Positions 39,363 through 49,571 of a stretch of 64,000 nt of DNA are shown piece after piece. Source of the stretch: Sphingomonas naphthae (GTDB lineage: Bacteria; Pseudomonadota; Alphaproteobacteria; Sphingomonadales; Sphingomonadaceae); NCBI RefSeq assembly GCF_028607085.1, contig NZ_CP117411.1:3610501-3674500 (forward strand), written 5' to 3'. The notes below the pieces were generated by a model. It saw nothing but the letters and a program-made list of their open reading frames with translations. It was not told where the DNA came from and made no database searches. Every line of letters starts with the position of its first letter. The stretch's first letter is position 1. Both the position numbers and the translations under genes were made by a program.

Positions 39363-40250
39363 GTGGGTGCGGCGCTGATCGACGGCAAGGCGTTCGCCGC
39401 CGGCCTGCGCGGCCGCGTGGCCGATGCCGTGCCCGCCTTCGCGGCCGCCGCCGGCCGCGCGCCGGGGCTGGCGGTGGTGCTGGTGGGGGAAGACCCGGCA
39501 AGCGCGGTCTATGTCCGATCGAAGGGCCGCGCGGTCGAGGAGGCCGGCATGGCGGGCTTCGAGCATCGCCTGCCCGCCGACACGACGCAGGCCGATCTGC
39601 TGGCGCTGGTTGCCACGCTCAACGCCGATCCGGCGGTGGACGGCATCCTCGTCCAGCTCCCCCTTCCGCCGCAGATCGCCGAGGATGCGGTGATCGCCGC
39701 GATCGACCCCGACAAGGATGTCGACGGTTTCCATGTCGTCAACGCCGGGCGGCTGGCGACGGGGCAGGCGGGCTTCGTGCCCTGCACCCCGCTCGGCTGC
39801 CTGATGCTGTTGCAGGATCGCCTGGGCAGCCTGAAGGGGCTGGAGGCGGTGGTGATCGGCCGATCGAACATCGTCGGCAAGCCGATGGCGGCGATGCTGA
39901 CCCAGGCGGATTGCACCGTGACGATCGCCCACAGCCGCACGCGCGACCTGCCCGGCATCGTGCGCCGCGCGGATATCGTCGTCGCCGCCGTCGGCCGCGC
40001 GGAGATGGTAAGGGCCGAGTGGATCAAGCCGGGCGCCACCGTGATCGACGTGGGCATCAACCGTATCGATGCGGGCGCGGGCAAGACGAAGCTCGTCGGC
40101 GACGTCGCGTATTCCGAAGTGGTCGACGTGGCGGGCGCGATTACGCCGGTGCCCGGTGGAGTCGGGCCGATGACGATCGCCTGCCTGCTGCGCAACACGC
40201 TCGTCGCCGCCTGCCGGCGCGCGGGGCTGGCGGCGCCCGAGGGGCTGTGA
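39363..40250 (+). CDS. folD: Methylenetetrahydrofolate dehydrogenase/cyclohydrolase
   Basis: The 295-residue bifunctional enzyme interconverts 5,10-methylene-, methenyl- and 10-formyl-tetrahydrofolate with NADP. Signatures are [13 protein letters not shown] (the catalytic Lys of the YxxxK motif), [10 protein letters not shown], and the NADP site [17 protein letters not shown] with [15 protein letters not shown] at the end. The start is a GTG at 39363. Length is typical. The marC gene begins two bases later. Confidence 0.96.
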   Translation: MGAALIDGKAFAAGLRGRVADAVPAFAAAAGRAPGLAVVLVGEDPASAVYVRSKGRAVEEAGMAGFEHRLPADTTQADLLALVATLNADPAVDGILVQLPLPPQIAEDAVIAAIDPDKDVDGFHVVNAGRLATGQAGFVPCTPLGCLMLLQDRLGSLKGLEAVVIGRSNIVGKPMAAMLTQADCTVTIAHSRTRDLPGIVRRADIVVAAVGRAEMVRAEWIKPGATVIDVGINRIDAGAGKTKLVGDVAYSEVVDVAGAITPVPGGVGPMTIACLLRNTLVAACRRAGLAAPEGL

Positions 40251-40251
40251 C

Positions 40252-40896
40252 GTGACGCCGATCCTCAGCCTCTTCCTCTCCTCCTTCATCACGCTCTTCG
40301 TGGTGATCGATCCGCCGGGCTGCGCGCCGATCTTCGCCAGCCTGACGCAAGGGGGCTCGGCCGCGCATCGCCGCGCCATGGCGATCCGCTCGGTCCTGAT
40401 CGCGGGCGGCATCTTGCTGGTGTTCGGGCTGTTCGGCCGGACCCTGCTGGACGCGATCGGCATCAGCCTGGGCGCCTTCCGCATCGCCGGCGGCCTGTTC
40501 CTGTTCCTGATCGCGCTGGAGATGGTGTTCGAAAAGCGCACCCAGCGCCGCGAGGAGCGCGCCGAGAAGATCAACCGCGAGGCGGCCGAGAAGCATGTGC
40601 CGATGGAGGACATCTCGGTCTTCCCGATGGCGCTGCCGATGATCGCCGGGCCGGGATCGATCGCGACCGTGATGCTGCTCGCCCAGCGCGCGCACGGGCC
40701 GACCGAACTGGCGGTGTCGTTCGCGGCGCTGGCGGTGGTGCTGATCCTCAGCCTGCTCTCGCTGCTGGCGGCGGGCGCCATCATGCGCGCGCTGGGGCCG
40801 AAGATCGAGGCGGCGATCACCCGGCTGCTCGGCGTGCTGCTGGGCGCGCTGGCGGCGCAATTCGTGATCGACGGGCTGAAGGCCAGCTTCGGCTGA
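40252..40896 (+). CDS. MarC family integral membrane protein
   Basis: The 214-residue protein has six helices and the MarC/UPF0056 pattern: LFVVIDPPGCAPIFASLTQG near the start, FRIAGGLFLFLIALEMVFEK and PMALPMIAGPGSIATVMLLA. Despite the name no antibiotic role has been shown and the family's substrate is unknown. The GTG at 40252 follows the folD stop at once, suggesting coupling. The 77 bp after it, before aat, hold nothing I recognise. Confidence 0.9.
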   Translation: MTPILSLFLSSFITLFVVIDPPGCAPIFASLTQGGSAAHRRAMAIRSVLIAGGILLVFGLFGRTLLDAIGISLGAFRIAGGLFLFLIALEMVFEKRTQRREERAEKINREAAEKHVPMEDISVFPMALPMIAGPGSIATVMLLAQRAHGPTELAVSFAALAVVLILSLLSLLAAGAIMRALGPKIEAAITRLLGVLLGALAAQFVIDGLKASFG

Positions 40897-40973
40897 TCGG
40901 TCGTTCAAGAAAACTTACACGAAGATGAACGAATCTCTTCGCGGCAGCGCAGCGAAGGGTTAGCATCGCGGCC

Positions 40974-41696
40974 ATGTCGCCGATCGATCCCGATCTGCTG
41001 CTCAGGGCCTATTCCGTCGGCGTGTTTCCGATGGCGGACAGCCGCGCCGCGCGGGACATCTTCTGGGTCGAACCCAAGAAGCGGGGCGTGTTGCCGCTCG
41101 ATCGCTTCCATCTGTCACGCTCGCTCGCCAAGCGGCTGCGATCCGATCATTTCACGGTCACGGCGGACACCGCCTTCGGGGAGACGGTGGCAGCCTGTGC
41201 CGAGCCGACCCAGCGCCGCCACGATACCTGGATCAATCCGCAGATCGAGGCGGCCTATGCCGAGCTGCACCAGCGCGGTTACGCCCATTCGGTCGAATGC
41301 TGGCGCGGGGGCGAGCTGGTCGGCGGCCTCTATGGCGTGATGCTGGGCGCGGCCTTCTTCGGGGAGAGCATGTTCAGCCGCGAGCGTGACGCCTCGAAAG
41401 TGGCGCTGGCGCATCTGGTCGCGCGGCTGAAGGTGGGCGGCTTCCGCCTGCTCGATTGCCAGTTCATCACCGATCACCTCGCGTCGCTGGGCGCGGTGGA
41501 GATCGACCGGACGGCCTATGCCGGATTGTTGGACGAGGCGTTGGGGATGGGCGCGGCCACCGGCGCGGCATCGCCCTCGCCGGTCGATTTCTTCGCGCTC
41601 GACCGGCGCGGCGCGCCCGACGGGGCGGAGGCCGAGACGGTATCCGGGCCGATATCGGGATGCGTCATCGCGCAGCTCTTGGGCCAGACGTCATAG
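40974..41696 (+). CDS. aat: Leucyl/phenylalanyl-tRNA-protein transferase
   Basis: The 240-residue enzyme adds Leu or Phe to N-terminal Arg or Lys of proteins, creating N-degrons for ClpS/ClpAP. Family motifs are LRAYSVGVFPMADS, FWVEPKKRGVLPLDRFHLSR, DTWINPQIEAAYAELHQRGY, HSVECWRGGELVGGLYGV, FFGESMFSR and LLDCQFITDHLASLGA. The C-terminal 60 residues (to IAQLLGQTS) overlap the 3' end of the convergent DUF2155 gene by 181 bp. Both ends look genuine. Confidence 0.95.
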   Translation: MSPIDPDLLLRAYSVGVFPMADSRAARDIFWVEPKKRGVLPLDRFHLSRSLAKRLRSDHFTVTADTAFGETVAACAEPTQRRHDTWINPQIEAAYAELHQRGYAHSVECWRGGELVGGLYGVMLGAAFFGESMFSRERDASKVALAHLVARLKVGGFRLLDCQFITDHLASLGAVEIDRTAYAGLLDEALGMGAATGAASPSPVDFFALDRRGAPDGAEAETVSGPISGCVIAQLLGQTS

Positions 41697-42220
41697 AGCG
41701 GGCTCTGCACCGCGTTCAATGACGGGCTCTCCTTGTAGAGCCAGCCCGAGAAGATCCGCCGCCACGCCGCGTCGCGGCCCTGCACGTCGGCCTGGACGAA
41801 GGCGCCGGTGAGCTGTTCGGGCTCGATCGGATCGGTCGTCTCGCAGGCGCGCAGGCGGACGATGAGGTTGCCCAGCTTGATCGCCTGCCCCGGCTTCAGC
41901 GTCACGTCGCGCGAGACGCCGCTGCGCTTGTTGAGCACGCCCAGCACCGCGACCCGCTCGGCCATCGGCGTCTCGTCCTTGACGAGCGGGGCGAGCGGGG
42001 CGAGCGGCGCGGCCTTGGGCTTGTCGGAGGCGGTGGACGTGGGCGCGTCGGCCGCTTCGGAGGTCGCCTGGGTGAGCGCGGAGACCGCCTCGGGCGGCAC
42101 GGCGCGGTCGCTGTCGGGGATGACGAGCGTGCCGTTCTGGATCGCGGTGCCGACCGCGGCGCCGGAGGCCAGCAGCACCGCCCCGCCGATCAGGGCGAGG
42201 CGCGCGCGGGGCATCGTCAC
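41516..42220 (-). CDS. DUF2155 domain periplasmic protein
   Basis: The 234-residue protein begins with a signal anchor (MPRARLALIGGAVLLASGAA), an unstructured Ala/Pro/Lys region, and then the DUF2155 core (about 85-185): VAVLGVLNKRSGVSRDVTLK, then IVRLRACETTDPIEPEQLTG and DAAWRRIFSGWLYKESPSLN, ending YDVWPKSC. The paired cysteines in RACET and KSC probably form a disulfide. The last 50 residues are low complexity and overlap aat. The GTG at 42220 overlaps the mlaD stop (GTGA); ATG 42214 is an alternative. The function is unknown, but the link to mlaD is conserved. Confidence 0.85.
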   Translation of the reverse strand: MTMPRARLALIGGAVLLASGAAVGTAIQNGTLVIPDSDRAVPPEAVSALTQATSEAADAPTSTASDKPKAAPLAPLAPLVKDETPMAERVAVLGVLNKRSGVSRDVTLKPGQAIKLGNLIVRLRACETTDPIEPEQLTGAFVQADVQGRDAAWRRIFSGWLYKESPSLNAVQSPLYDVWPKSCAMTHPDIGPDTVSASAPSGAPRRSSAKKSTGEGDAAPVAAPIPNASSNNPA

Positions 42221-42714
42221 GGGGCGGGTGCCGGGGCCGGAGCGGGCGTGGCGCCCGATCCCTTGCTGCCGTTGATGAACTGGCCGATCAGCGCCATCAG
42301 GTCCATCGAACCCTGCGTGTCGGTGATGACGTCACCGCTCTTGAGCGCGACCTCGCTGCCGCCGGGCGTGAAGCTGACGAAGGTGCTGCCGAGCAGCCCT
42401 TCAGAGGTGACGATGGCGGTGCTGTCCGACGGCAGCTTGACGGCGGGATCGAGCGCCATCTTCACCGCGACCTGAAAGCTCTTGGGATCGAGCGTCTGTT
42501 CGGTGACGCTGCCGATCTTGAGGCCGGAGACCTTCACGTCGGTGCCGACGTTCACGCCGCTGGCGTTGGGGAACATGGCGGTCACCTCGATGGCGTTCGC
42601 TTTCTGCCCGCCGCCGGTGCGCGCCCAGGCCGAGGCGACGAACCACACCGCCAGGATGACGACGGCGAGGCCCAGCACCGCCTCGCCGATATTCTCGCGC
42701 AGCAGGCTCTTCAT
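42217..42714 (-). CDS. mlaD: MlaD-type outer-membrane lipid transport protein
   Basis: The 165-residue protein has one N-terminal membrane helix (about 9-30, NIGEAVLGLAVVILAVWFVA) and one MCE domain (IEVTAMFPNASGVNVGTDVK, VSGLKIGSVTEQTLD). MlaD hexamers sit in the inner membrane with MlaFEB and move phospholipid between the membranes. No mlaFEB or mlaA is nearby. The ATG at 42714 follows the NDUFA12-like stop by one base. A short Pro/Ala tail ends the protein. Confidence 0.9.
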   Translation of the reverse strand: MKSLLRENIGEAVLGLAVVILAVWFVASAWARTGGGQKANAIEVTAMFPNASGVNVGTDVKVSGLKIGSVTEQTLDPKSFQVAVKMALDPAVKLPSDSTAIVTSEGLLGSTFVSFTPGGSEVALKSGDVITDTQGSMDLMALIGQFINGSKGSGATPAPAPAPAP

Positions 42715-42715
42715 G

Positions 42716-43105
42716 TCAGTTGGGGCTCCACGCCTCGTAATCGCCCGTCGCCGCCGCGCGATGGCCGCCGCGCGCGATGGCGCCGGCCGGCACATAGGCG
42801 TCGACCCGGCCGGTCAGGTTCGGCACGGGCGGCTTTTCCCAGACGCGGGCGGGGGGCAGATCGTCGGGAATCAGATCGGTCGTGTTGTGCAGCCAGCCAT
42901 GCCATTCGGGCGGCACGCGGCTCGCGTCGTTGGCGCCCGAATAGATCACCCAGCGACGGGTGCGCCCGTCGATCGGCTTCTTCGATTCGAAATAGACGTT
43001 GCCGAGCGTATCGGTGCCGACCTTCGCGCCGTTGCGGGACGAGAAGATGCGGGTGCCGTATGTGGCACCGTTCCACCAGGTGAAGATGTTCATAAGCAGG
43101 CCCAT
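42716..43105 (-). CDS. NDUFA12-like NADH:ubiquinone oxidoreductase accessory subunit
   Basis: The 129-residue protein has the NDUFA12/B17.2 signature: TWWNGATYGTRIFSSRNG, VGTDTLGNVYFESKK, RRWVIYSGANDASRVPPEWH and GWLHNTTDLIPDDLP. It is an accessory subunit or assembly factor of alphaproteobacterial and mitochondrial complex I. No nuo genes are in the window. The ATG at 43105 is the family start. The gene order NDUFA12-mlaD-DUF2155, with aat convergent, is one I know from other alphaproteobacteria. Confidence 0.94.
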   Translation of the reverse strand: MGLLMNIFTWWNGATYGTRIFSSRNGAKVGTDTLGNVYFESKKPIDGRTRRWVIYSGANDASRVPPEWHGWLHNTTDLIPDDLPPARVWEKPPVPNLTGRVDAYVPAGAIARGGHRAAATGDYEAWSPN

Positions 43106-43239
43106 GGCAACCGCTTAGCCGCTCGGGGTGCGGCAGCGCAACGCCCTTGGCGGGAATGAAATGGCTTCGTGATGCGATTCGGCGACAGGATCGAGCCGGC
43201 GCCATTGCCGCAGCCGGCCCCGGCGCCTATCTTCGCGAC

Positions 43240-43566
43240 ATGACCATGCTGGCTCTCACTCCTTCCGCCGCCCGCCGCGTGGCGGCGATCGCGGCGAAGC
43301 AGGGCAAGCCCGCCATCCTGCGGCTGGCCGTCGATGGCGGCGGATGCGCCGGCTTCCAGTACAAATTCGGGCTGGCCGAGGCGATCGACGCCGATGATTC
43401 CGTCGCCGAACAGGATGGCGTGCGGCTGGTGGTCGATCCGGTCAGCCTCGATCTCGTGCAGGGCGCGGAGGTCGATTTCGTCGAATCGCTGGGCGGCGCC
43501 GCGTTCAAGGTGGCCAATCCCAATGCTGCCAGCGGCTGTGGTTGCGGGACCAGCTTTTCCGTCTGA
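43240..43566 (+). CDS. erpA: A-type iron-sulfur cluster carrier (ErpA/IscA-like)
   Basis: The 108-residue protein has the A-type carrier fold with the three conserved cysteines: one in VDGGGCAGFQYKFGL and two in ASGCGCGTSFSV at the C-terminus. It passes Fe-S clusters from the assembly scaffold to target enzymes. The name erpA rests on sequence alone, since no isc or suf genes are nearby; IscA or SufA type is possible. ATG 43240 (MTMLALTPSA) or ATG 43246 may be the start. Confidence 0.88.
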   Translation: MTMLALTPSAARRVAAIAAKQGKPAILRLAVDGGGCAGFQYKFGLAEAIDADDSVAEQDGVRLVVDPVSLDLVQGAEVDFVESLGGAAFKVANPNAASGCGCGTSFSV

Positions 43567-43592
43567 TGACGTGATGCGCCCCGGGTGGCACA

Positions 43593-44513
43593 TCAGGGAT
43601 AGCGCACCGGCTTCGGCTCGTCCGGCAGCGGGATGAACTCGCTCTCGCCCGGCACCTCCGCGAACAGCCGATCGCGCCAGTCCGCCTTCGCCTGCTCGAT
43701 CCGGTCCGCGCGGCTCGACACGAAATTCCAGTAGATGGTGCGCTTCTCGGGGAAGGGCTCGCCGCCCGCCAGCATCAGTCGCGCCGGCCGTTCGCTGGTC
43801 AGCACGATCTCCGCGCCCGGCTTCAGCACGATCAGTTCGTGCTGCGTGAACACGCCCGTCTGCCCGACGACCGCGACCTCGCCATCGAGCACGTAGAAGG
43901 CGCGCTCGACATGTTCGGGGCTCACCCGCCAGCGCGCGCCGGCGGCGAGGCGCACGTCGGCATAGACCATCGCCGACAGGGTCGCGACCGGCGACACCAG
44001 CCCGTCCAGCGAGCCGGCGATCAGCGTGACGGTCACGCCGTCGGCGCTCTCGGTGGGGATCGCGTCGGCGGGATAATGGGTGAAGGCTGGGGCGACCTCC
44101 TCCTGATCGGCCGGCAGCGCCACCCAAGTCTGGAGCCCATAGAGCGGCCCGCCCGCCGCGCGCACCTCCGGGCTGGAGCGTTCGGAATGGACGATGCCCG
44201 ATCCCGCCGTCATCCAGTTGACCGCGCCCGGCCGGATCGCCTGCGCCGATCCCAGGCTGTCGCGGTGGAAGATCTCGCCCTCGATCAGATAGGTCACCGT
44301 CGCCAGTCCGATATGCGGGTGGGGCCGCACGTCGAGGCCGTGGCCGGCGTCCATCACCGTCGGCCCCATCTGGTCGAAGAACACGAACGGCCCGACCATC
44401 CGGCGATGCGCCGAGGGCAGCGCGCGGCGCACCCGGAAGCCGTCGCCCAGATCGCGCACCGGCGGCAGGATCACCATCTCGACCCCGTCCACATCGCTGT
44501 CCCGCATCGTCAT
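43593..44513 (-). CDS. Pirin family protein
   Basis: The 306-residue bicupin shows the pirin N-terminal signature RMVGPFVFFDQMGPTVM, then the metal-binding RPHPHIGLATVTYLIEGEIF and GSGIVHSERSSPE, with a second cupin lacking a clear site (VFTQHELIVLKPGAEIVL). Bacterial pirins can be quercetin 2,3-dioxygenases or regulators; the substrate is unknown. It diverges from the serine dehydratase gene. Confidence 0.9.
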   Translation of the reverse strand: MTMRDSDVDGVEMVILPPVRDLGDGFRVRRALPSAHRRMVGPFVFFDQMGPTVMDAGHGLDVRPHPHIGLATVTYLIEGEIFHRDSLGSAQAIRPGAVNWMTAGSGIVHSERSSPEVRAAGGPLYGLQTWVALPADQEEVAPAFTHYPADAIPTESADGVTVTLIAGSLDGLVSPVATLSAMVYADVRLAAGARWRVSPEHVERAFYVLDGEVAVVGQTGVFTQHELIVLKPGAEIVLTSERPARLMLAGGEPFPEKRTIYWNFVSSRADRIEQAKADWRDRLFAEVPGESEFIPLPDEPKPVRYP

Positions 44514-44557
44514 GCTCTGTCTCCTCTGATCCGCTCACGCGGATGGCCGGTGCCGCT

Positions 44558-44582
44558 CCTGATCCGGCAAAGCCGGATCAGG
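44558..44582. other. 11-bp hairpin in the pirin-sdaA intergenic region
   Basis: CCTGATCCGGC and GCCGGATCAGG form a perfect stem with an AAA loop, 65 bp before the serine dehydratase start and 45 bp before the pirin start. It has no U-tract and could be an operator for either gene or a repeat remnant. Confidence 0.45.
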
Positions 44583-44646
44583 CACAAGCCGCACTGACCG
44601 CAACAGCGCGTTGCCCAACGGGCGCGACCAAGCGTAAGGCTGGACG

Positions 44647-46029
<1,383 letters not shown>

Positions 46030-46181
46030 AGTGCCGGCCGCCATCGGCGAGCGCAGCGAAGGAATCCAGCGCCACCCTCCACCGCTGAATTGCGTCGCCG
46101 CCAGGCGCCCCGCAAGGACGTGGCGGGGCTTGAAGCCACCGCTGGAAAAATCCCGCGCCTTCCGCTATATCGCGCGCCTCC

Positions 46182-47378
46182 ATGAACGCTCTGATGCCCA
46201 TCCCCGGCCACATCGATCCGGTGCCCGTCGCCCGCGCGCTCACGCCGCGCGCCGATGGCCGCACCGATCTGCTCGGCTTGTCCCGCGACCAGATCCGCGC
46301 CGCCCTCGCCGACGCCGGCCTTGAGCCGAAGCAGGCCAAGCTGCGCGCCAAGCAATTGTGGCACTGGATCTACAATCGCGGCGCCACCGATTTCGCGGTG
46401 ATGACCGACATCGCCAAGACCATGCACCCGTGGCTCGCCGAGCGGTTCGCGATCGGCCGGCCCGAGGTCATCGAGGCGCAGGTCTCGACCGACGGCACGC
46501 GCAAATGGCTGCTGCGATCGGGCGACGGCCAGGATTATGAGATGGTCTTCATCCCCGACGCGGATCGGGGCACGCTCTGCGTCTCCAGCCAGGTTGGCTG
46601 CACGCTCAACTGCCGCTTCTGCCACACCGGCACGATGCGCCTCGTCCGCAACCTCACCGCAGGCGAGATCGTCAGCCAGGTCATGTTGGCGCGCGATGCG
46701 CTCGGCGAATGGCCGTCGCAGCCCGAGGGGCGGATGCTCACCAACATCGTGATGATGGGCATGGGCGAGCCGCTCTACAATTTCGACAATGTCCGCGATG
46801 CGCTGGATATCGTGATGGACGGCGACGGCCTCGCGCTCTCCAAGCGCCGCATCACCCTTTCCACGGCCGGCGTGATCCCGATGATGGAGCGCGCCGGGCG
46901 CGAGATCGGCGTCAACCTCGCCGTGTCGCTCCATGCAGTCACCAAGGACGTGCGCGACGAGATCGTGCCGCTGAACCGCAAATACGGCATCGAGGAATTG
47001 CTCGCCGCCTGCGCGGCCTATCCCGGCGCCAACAACGCGCGCCGCATCACCTTCGAATATGTGATGCTGAAGGATCGCAACGACAGCGACGCCGACGCCC
47101 ACGAGCTGGTCCGGCTGCTCAAGCACTATAAGCTGCCCGCCAAGGTGAACCTGATCCCGTTCAACCCCTGGCCCGGCGCGCCCTATGAATGTTCGACGCC
47201 GGATCGGGTTCGGTCCTTCTCCAACATCGTGTTCGAGGGCGGCATCTCCGCCCCCGTCCGCACCCCGCGCGGCCGCGATATCGAAGCCGCCTGCGGCCAG
47301 CTGAAAACGGCGGCGGAGAAGAAGAGCCGGGCGGAACTGGATCGCATCGCCGAGGCGAAGCAGGCGGCGCTGGGCTGA
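46182..47378 (+). CDS. rlmN: Dual-specificity 23S rRNA/tRNA adenine-C2 methyltransferase
   Basis: The 398-residue radical SAM enzyme methylates A2503 of 23S rRNA and A37 of some tRNAs. The [4Fe-4S] site is [12 protein letters not shown] (Cys 140, 144 and 147), with the glycine-rich [20 protein letters not shown] region following, and the catalytic methyl-carrier Cys337 in PYECSTPDR. The N-terminal accessory domain has [15 protein letters not shown]. Length and motifs are canonical. Confidence 0.97.
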   Translation: MNALMPIPGHIDPVPVARALTPRADGRTDLLGLSRDQIRAALADAGLEPKQAKLRAKQLWHWIYNRGATDFAVMTDIAKTMHPWLAERFAIGRPEVIEAQVSTDGTRKWLLRSGDGQDYEMVFIPDADRGTLCVSSQVGCTLNCRFCHTGTMRLVRNLTAGEIVSQVMLARDALGEWPSQPEGRMLTNIVMMGMGEPLYNFDNVRDALDIVMDGDGLALSKRRITLSTAGVIPMMERAGREIGVNLAVSLHAVTKDVRDEIVPLNRKYGIEELLAACAAYPGANNARRITFEYVMLKDRNDSDADAHELVRLLKHYKLPAKVNLIPFNPWPGAPYECSTPDRVRSFSNIVFEGGISAPVRTPRGRDIEAACGQLKTAAEKKSRAELDRIAEAKQAALG

Positions 47379-47386
47379 GGCCCGCT

Positions 47387-48367
47387 CTACCTCGCGACGA
47401 TCAGCTTCACGAGCCTGCCGGGCGCCAGCGCCTCGCCCGCCGCCAGCCCGTTGAGCGTGAGGAAGCGTTCCAGCTTCAAGGTCGGCAACGCCATGCGCGC
47501 GGCGAGCGAATCGGGCGTGTCACCTCTGCCGACCGTCACCAGCCGCACCACCGTGCCGTCCTTCGCCGCGCCATAGGGCAGGCCGTCGAGCATCATCAGG
47601 AAGGGCCGATCCTGCTCCGGCCCCGGCTCGGGCTTGCCGGTCGAGGCGGCGAGGCCGGCGGCGCGCTCGACTCGGGCGGCCGAATTGGGATGGGTCGACA
47701 TCCAGGTCGGGACATTCTGCGCGGCCTGCCCCGCCGCCTGCGCCGACAGCCGCGTCGATCGATCGAGCGCGCCCAAGATTTCGGGCGAGGCATAGGGATT
47801 GTAGCCGGCCGACGTCATGTAGCGGATGCCGAGCGCGTCGGCCTGATATTCCTGATCACGGCCATATTTGAGCGTGTAGAGTTGCGCGCCGGTATTCACC
47901 ATGCGCCCGGCCGCGTCGCTTCCCGTCGCCAGGGTCGCGCCGGCGGCGAGGATGGCGCCGATGATGGTGCGGCTGTTGCGCCCGGCGGCGTGGCGCGCGG
48001 CGACATGGCCCACCTCATGCCCCAGCACCGAGGCCAGCTCATCTTCCGAATTCATCAGCGCGAGCAGCTGGCGGGTGATGTAGATATAGCCGCCGGGAAT
48101 CGCGAAGGCGTTCTCCACCGGCGAATCGAGCGTCGTCACGGTGAAGTCCGATCCGTCACGAGACAGGCCGGACTGCACCGCAACCTTGCGCCCAACCACT
48201 TCGACCAGCTCGTGCTGCCGCCCCGTATAGGCCCCGCCGAACTCCTCGATCAGCTTGGGGTTGGCGGCGGTGCCCTGCTTCCTGTCCGATGCCGAAATGG
48301 ACTGGGCCTGGGCCGATGCCGCACCGGTGGTCGCCAGCAGCAGGCTCAGGATGATCGTCCGTATCAT
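47387..48367 (-). CDS. M48 family metalloprotease with C-terminal LysM-like domain
   Basis: The 326-residue secreted protease starts MIRTIILSLLLATTGAASAQ with a signal peptide. The catalytic zinc site is LGHEVGHVAARHAAG (His117, Glu118, His121), with the downstream Glu expected around QEYQADALGIRYM. The last 50 residues (VGRGDTPDSLAARMALPTLK, ending VKLIVAR) resemble a LysM-type module, so it may bind peptidoglycan. It looks like a BepA-related periplasmic quality-control protease. It is close to and co-oriented with the S41 peptidase gene. Confidence 0.88.
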   Translation of the reverse strand: MIRTIILSLLLATTGAASAQAQSISASDRKQGTAANPKLIEEFGGAYTGRQHELVEVVGRKVAVQSGLSRDGSDFTVTTLDSPVENAFAIPGGYIYITRQLLALMNSEDELASVLGHEVGHVAARHAAGRNSRTIIGAILAAGATLATGSDAAGRMVNTGAQLYTLKYGRDQEYQADALGIRYMTSAGYNPYASPEILGALDRSTRLSAQAAGQAAQNVPTWMSTHPNSAARVERAAGLAASTGKPEPGPEQDRPFLMMLDGLPYGAAKDGTVVRLVTVGRGDTPDSLAARMALPTLKLERFLTLNGLAAGEALAPGRLVKLIVAR

Positions 48368-48385
48368 GCAGGTCTCCCGTTCCGG

Positions 48386-49552
48386 TCACCCCTCCTGCAA
48401 CAGCGCGACCGCTTTCTCCAGCACCGGATCGCGGCCGGCGCGCAGATCGGCCACCGTGGGGCGGACGACGTAGCGCGGGGTGAAGCCGCGCCCCTCGATG
48501 CGCTGGCCGGAGGGCGTGCGGATGTCGAACACCGCGACCGAGAGCATTCCGCCATCGGGCAGGTCGATCTCGTCGGCGCCGGTGAGCGCGCCCGATGTCT
48601 TGTCGCCCACCGTCAGCCCGCGCCCCGATTCGTCGATCATCGCGGCGATCGCCTCGGCCCCGCTCGCGCTGCGCGGGCCGACGAGCACGGCGAGCGGCCC
48701 GCCATAAGCGCGGCGGCCGGCGCCGGCGATCGGCACATCCTCGAATCCGTCGCGGTGGGTGCGGCGGAGCAGCGTCTGCTTCTCGAGGAAGAAGCGGCCG
48801 GCGACGCGGGCGATGGCGTCGGCGTCGCCGCCCTCATTCTCGCGCAGGTCGAGGATCACCCCGGCGGGCGGCGGACCGTCGCGCAGTTGATCGCCCACCC
48901 AGCGTTCGGCGCCGGGCGAAAAGACGTCGAGCGCGAGGTGGAGGATGCCGCCGGGGAGACGCTCGGCGCGGCGCTCGGGCTCGGGCGCGATCAACGCACC
49001 GCGCAGAGTGAGGCTGCGCGGGCGGCCGCCATCGTCGAGGAACAGCAGCTTCGAATCGCGATCCAGCGAGGAGCGGAAATCCGATCCGGCGGGCTCGCCG
49101 TCGATCGACACGAGCTGCCAGCCGATCTGGATGCCCGCGCGCGCGGCGGGGCTGCCGGGTTTGACCGAGAGGATGCGCCACGCCGCGCCGTCGCGCCAGA
49201 AGGAGAAGCCGAAGCTCGACCCCGCCTCGCCGGCGGCGCGCGCCTTGTCGAGCGCGACGGTGGCCGGGCCGACGGCATAGACATGGCTGTCGCCGATGGT
49301 GGTGAGCATCGCCTGCACCGCGCCGTAGAAGTCGCGCGGGTTGCGCGCCGCGATGGCCCTGGCGCGGTTGCGCTCCACCGCGTCGGCCCAGTTCGGCCCC
49401 AGCCGCGCCTTGTCCCAATAGAGCCGGTCCACGTCGGAAACGATGCGGTCGTACAGCTCGGCCCGATCATAAACTTCCGGGGCGCCCGCCGGCGCGGCCG
49501 CGATCAGCGCCAGCGGCAGGAAGGGCAAGGTGAGGCGGAGGAGGCGTCGCAT
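48386..49552 (-). CDS. S41 family (C-terminal processing) peptidase
   Basis: The 388-residue protein starts MRRLLRLTLPFLPLALIAAA with a signal peptide. A PDZ-like domain (about 110-185, ILSVKPGSPAARAGIQIGWQ) precedes the S41 catalytic core with GVILDLRENEGGDAD, the nucleophile Ser297 in VGPRSASGAEAIAAMI and the lysine region TVGDKTSGAL. It should cut periplasmic or tail-like substrates. It lies just upstream of the M48 protease gene and downstream of an unknown secreted protein on the same strand, all three possibly one envelope-proteolysis unit. Confidence 0.88.
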   Translation of the reverse strand: MRRLLRLTLPFLPLALIAAAPAGAPEVYDRAELYDRIVSDVDRLYWDKARLGPNWADAVERNRARAIAARNPRDFYGAVQAMLTTIGDSHVYAVGPATVALDKARAAGEAGSSFGFSFWRDGAAWRILSVKPGSPAARAGIQIGWQLVSIDGEPAGSDFRSSLDRDSKLLFLDDGGRPRSLTLRGALIAPEPERRAERLPGGILHLALDVFSPGAERWVGDQLRDGPPPAGVILDLRENEGGDADAIARVAGRFFLEKQTLLRRTHRDGFEDVPIAGAGRRAYGGPLAVLVGPRSASGAEAIAAMIDESGRGLTVGDKTSGALTGADEIDLPDGGMLSVAVFDIRTPSGQRIEGRGFTPRYVVRPTVADLRAGRDPVLEKAVALLQEG

Positions 49553-49571
49553 CCCTTGAAGGGTGGGGAGG

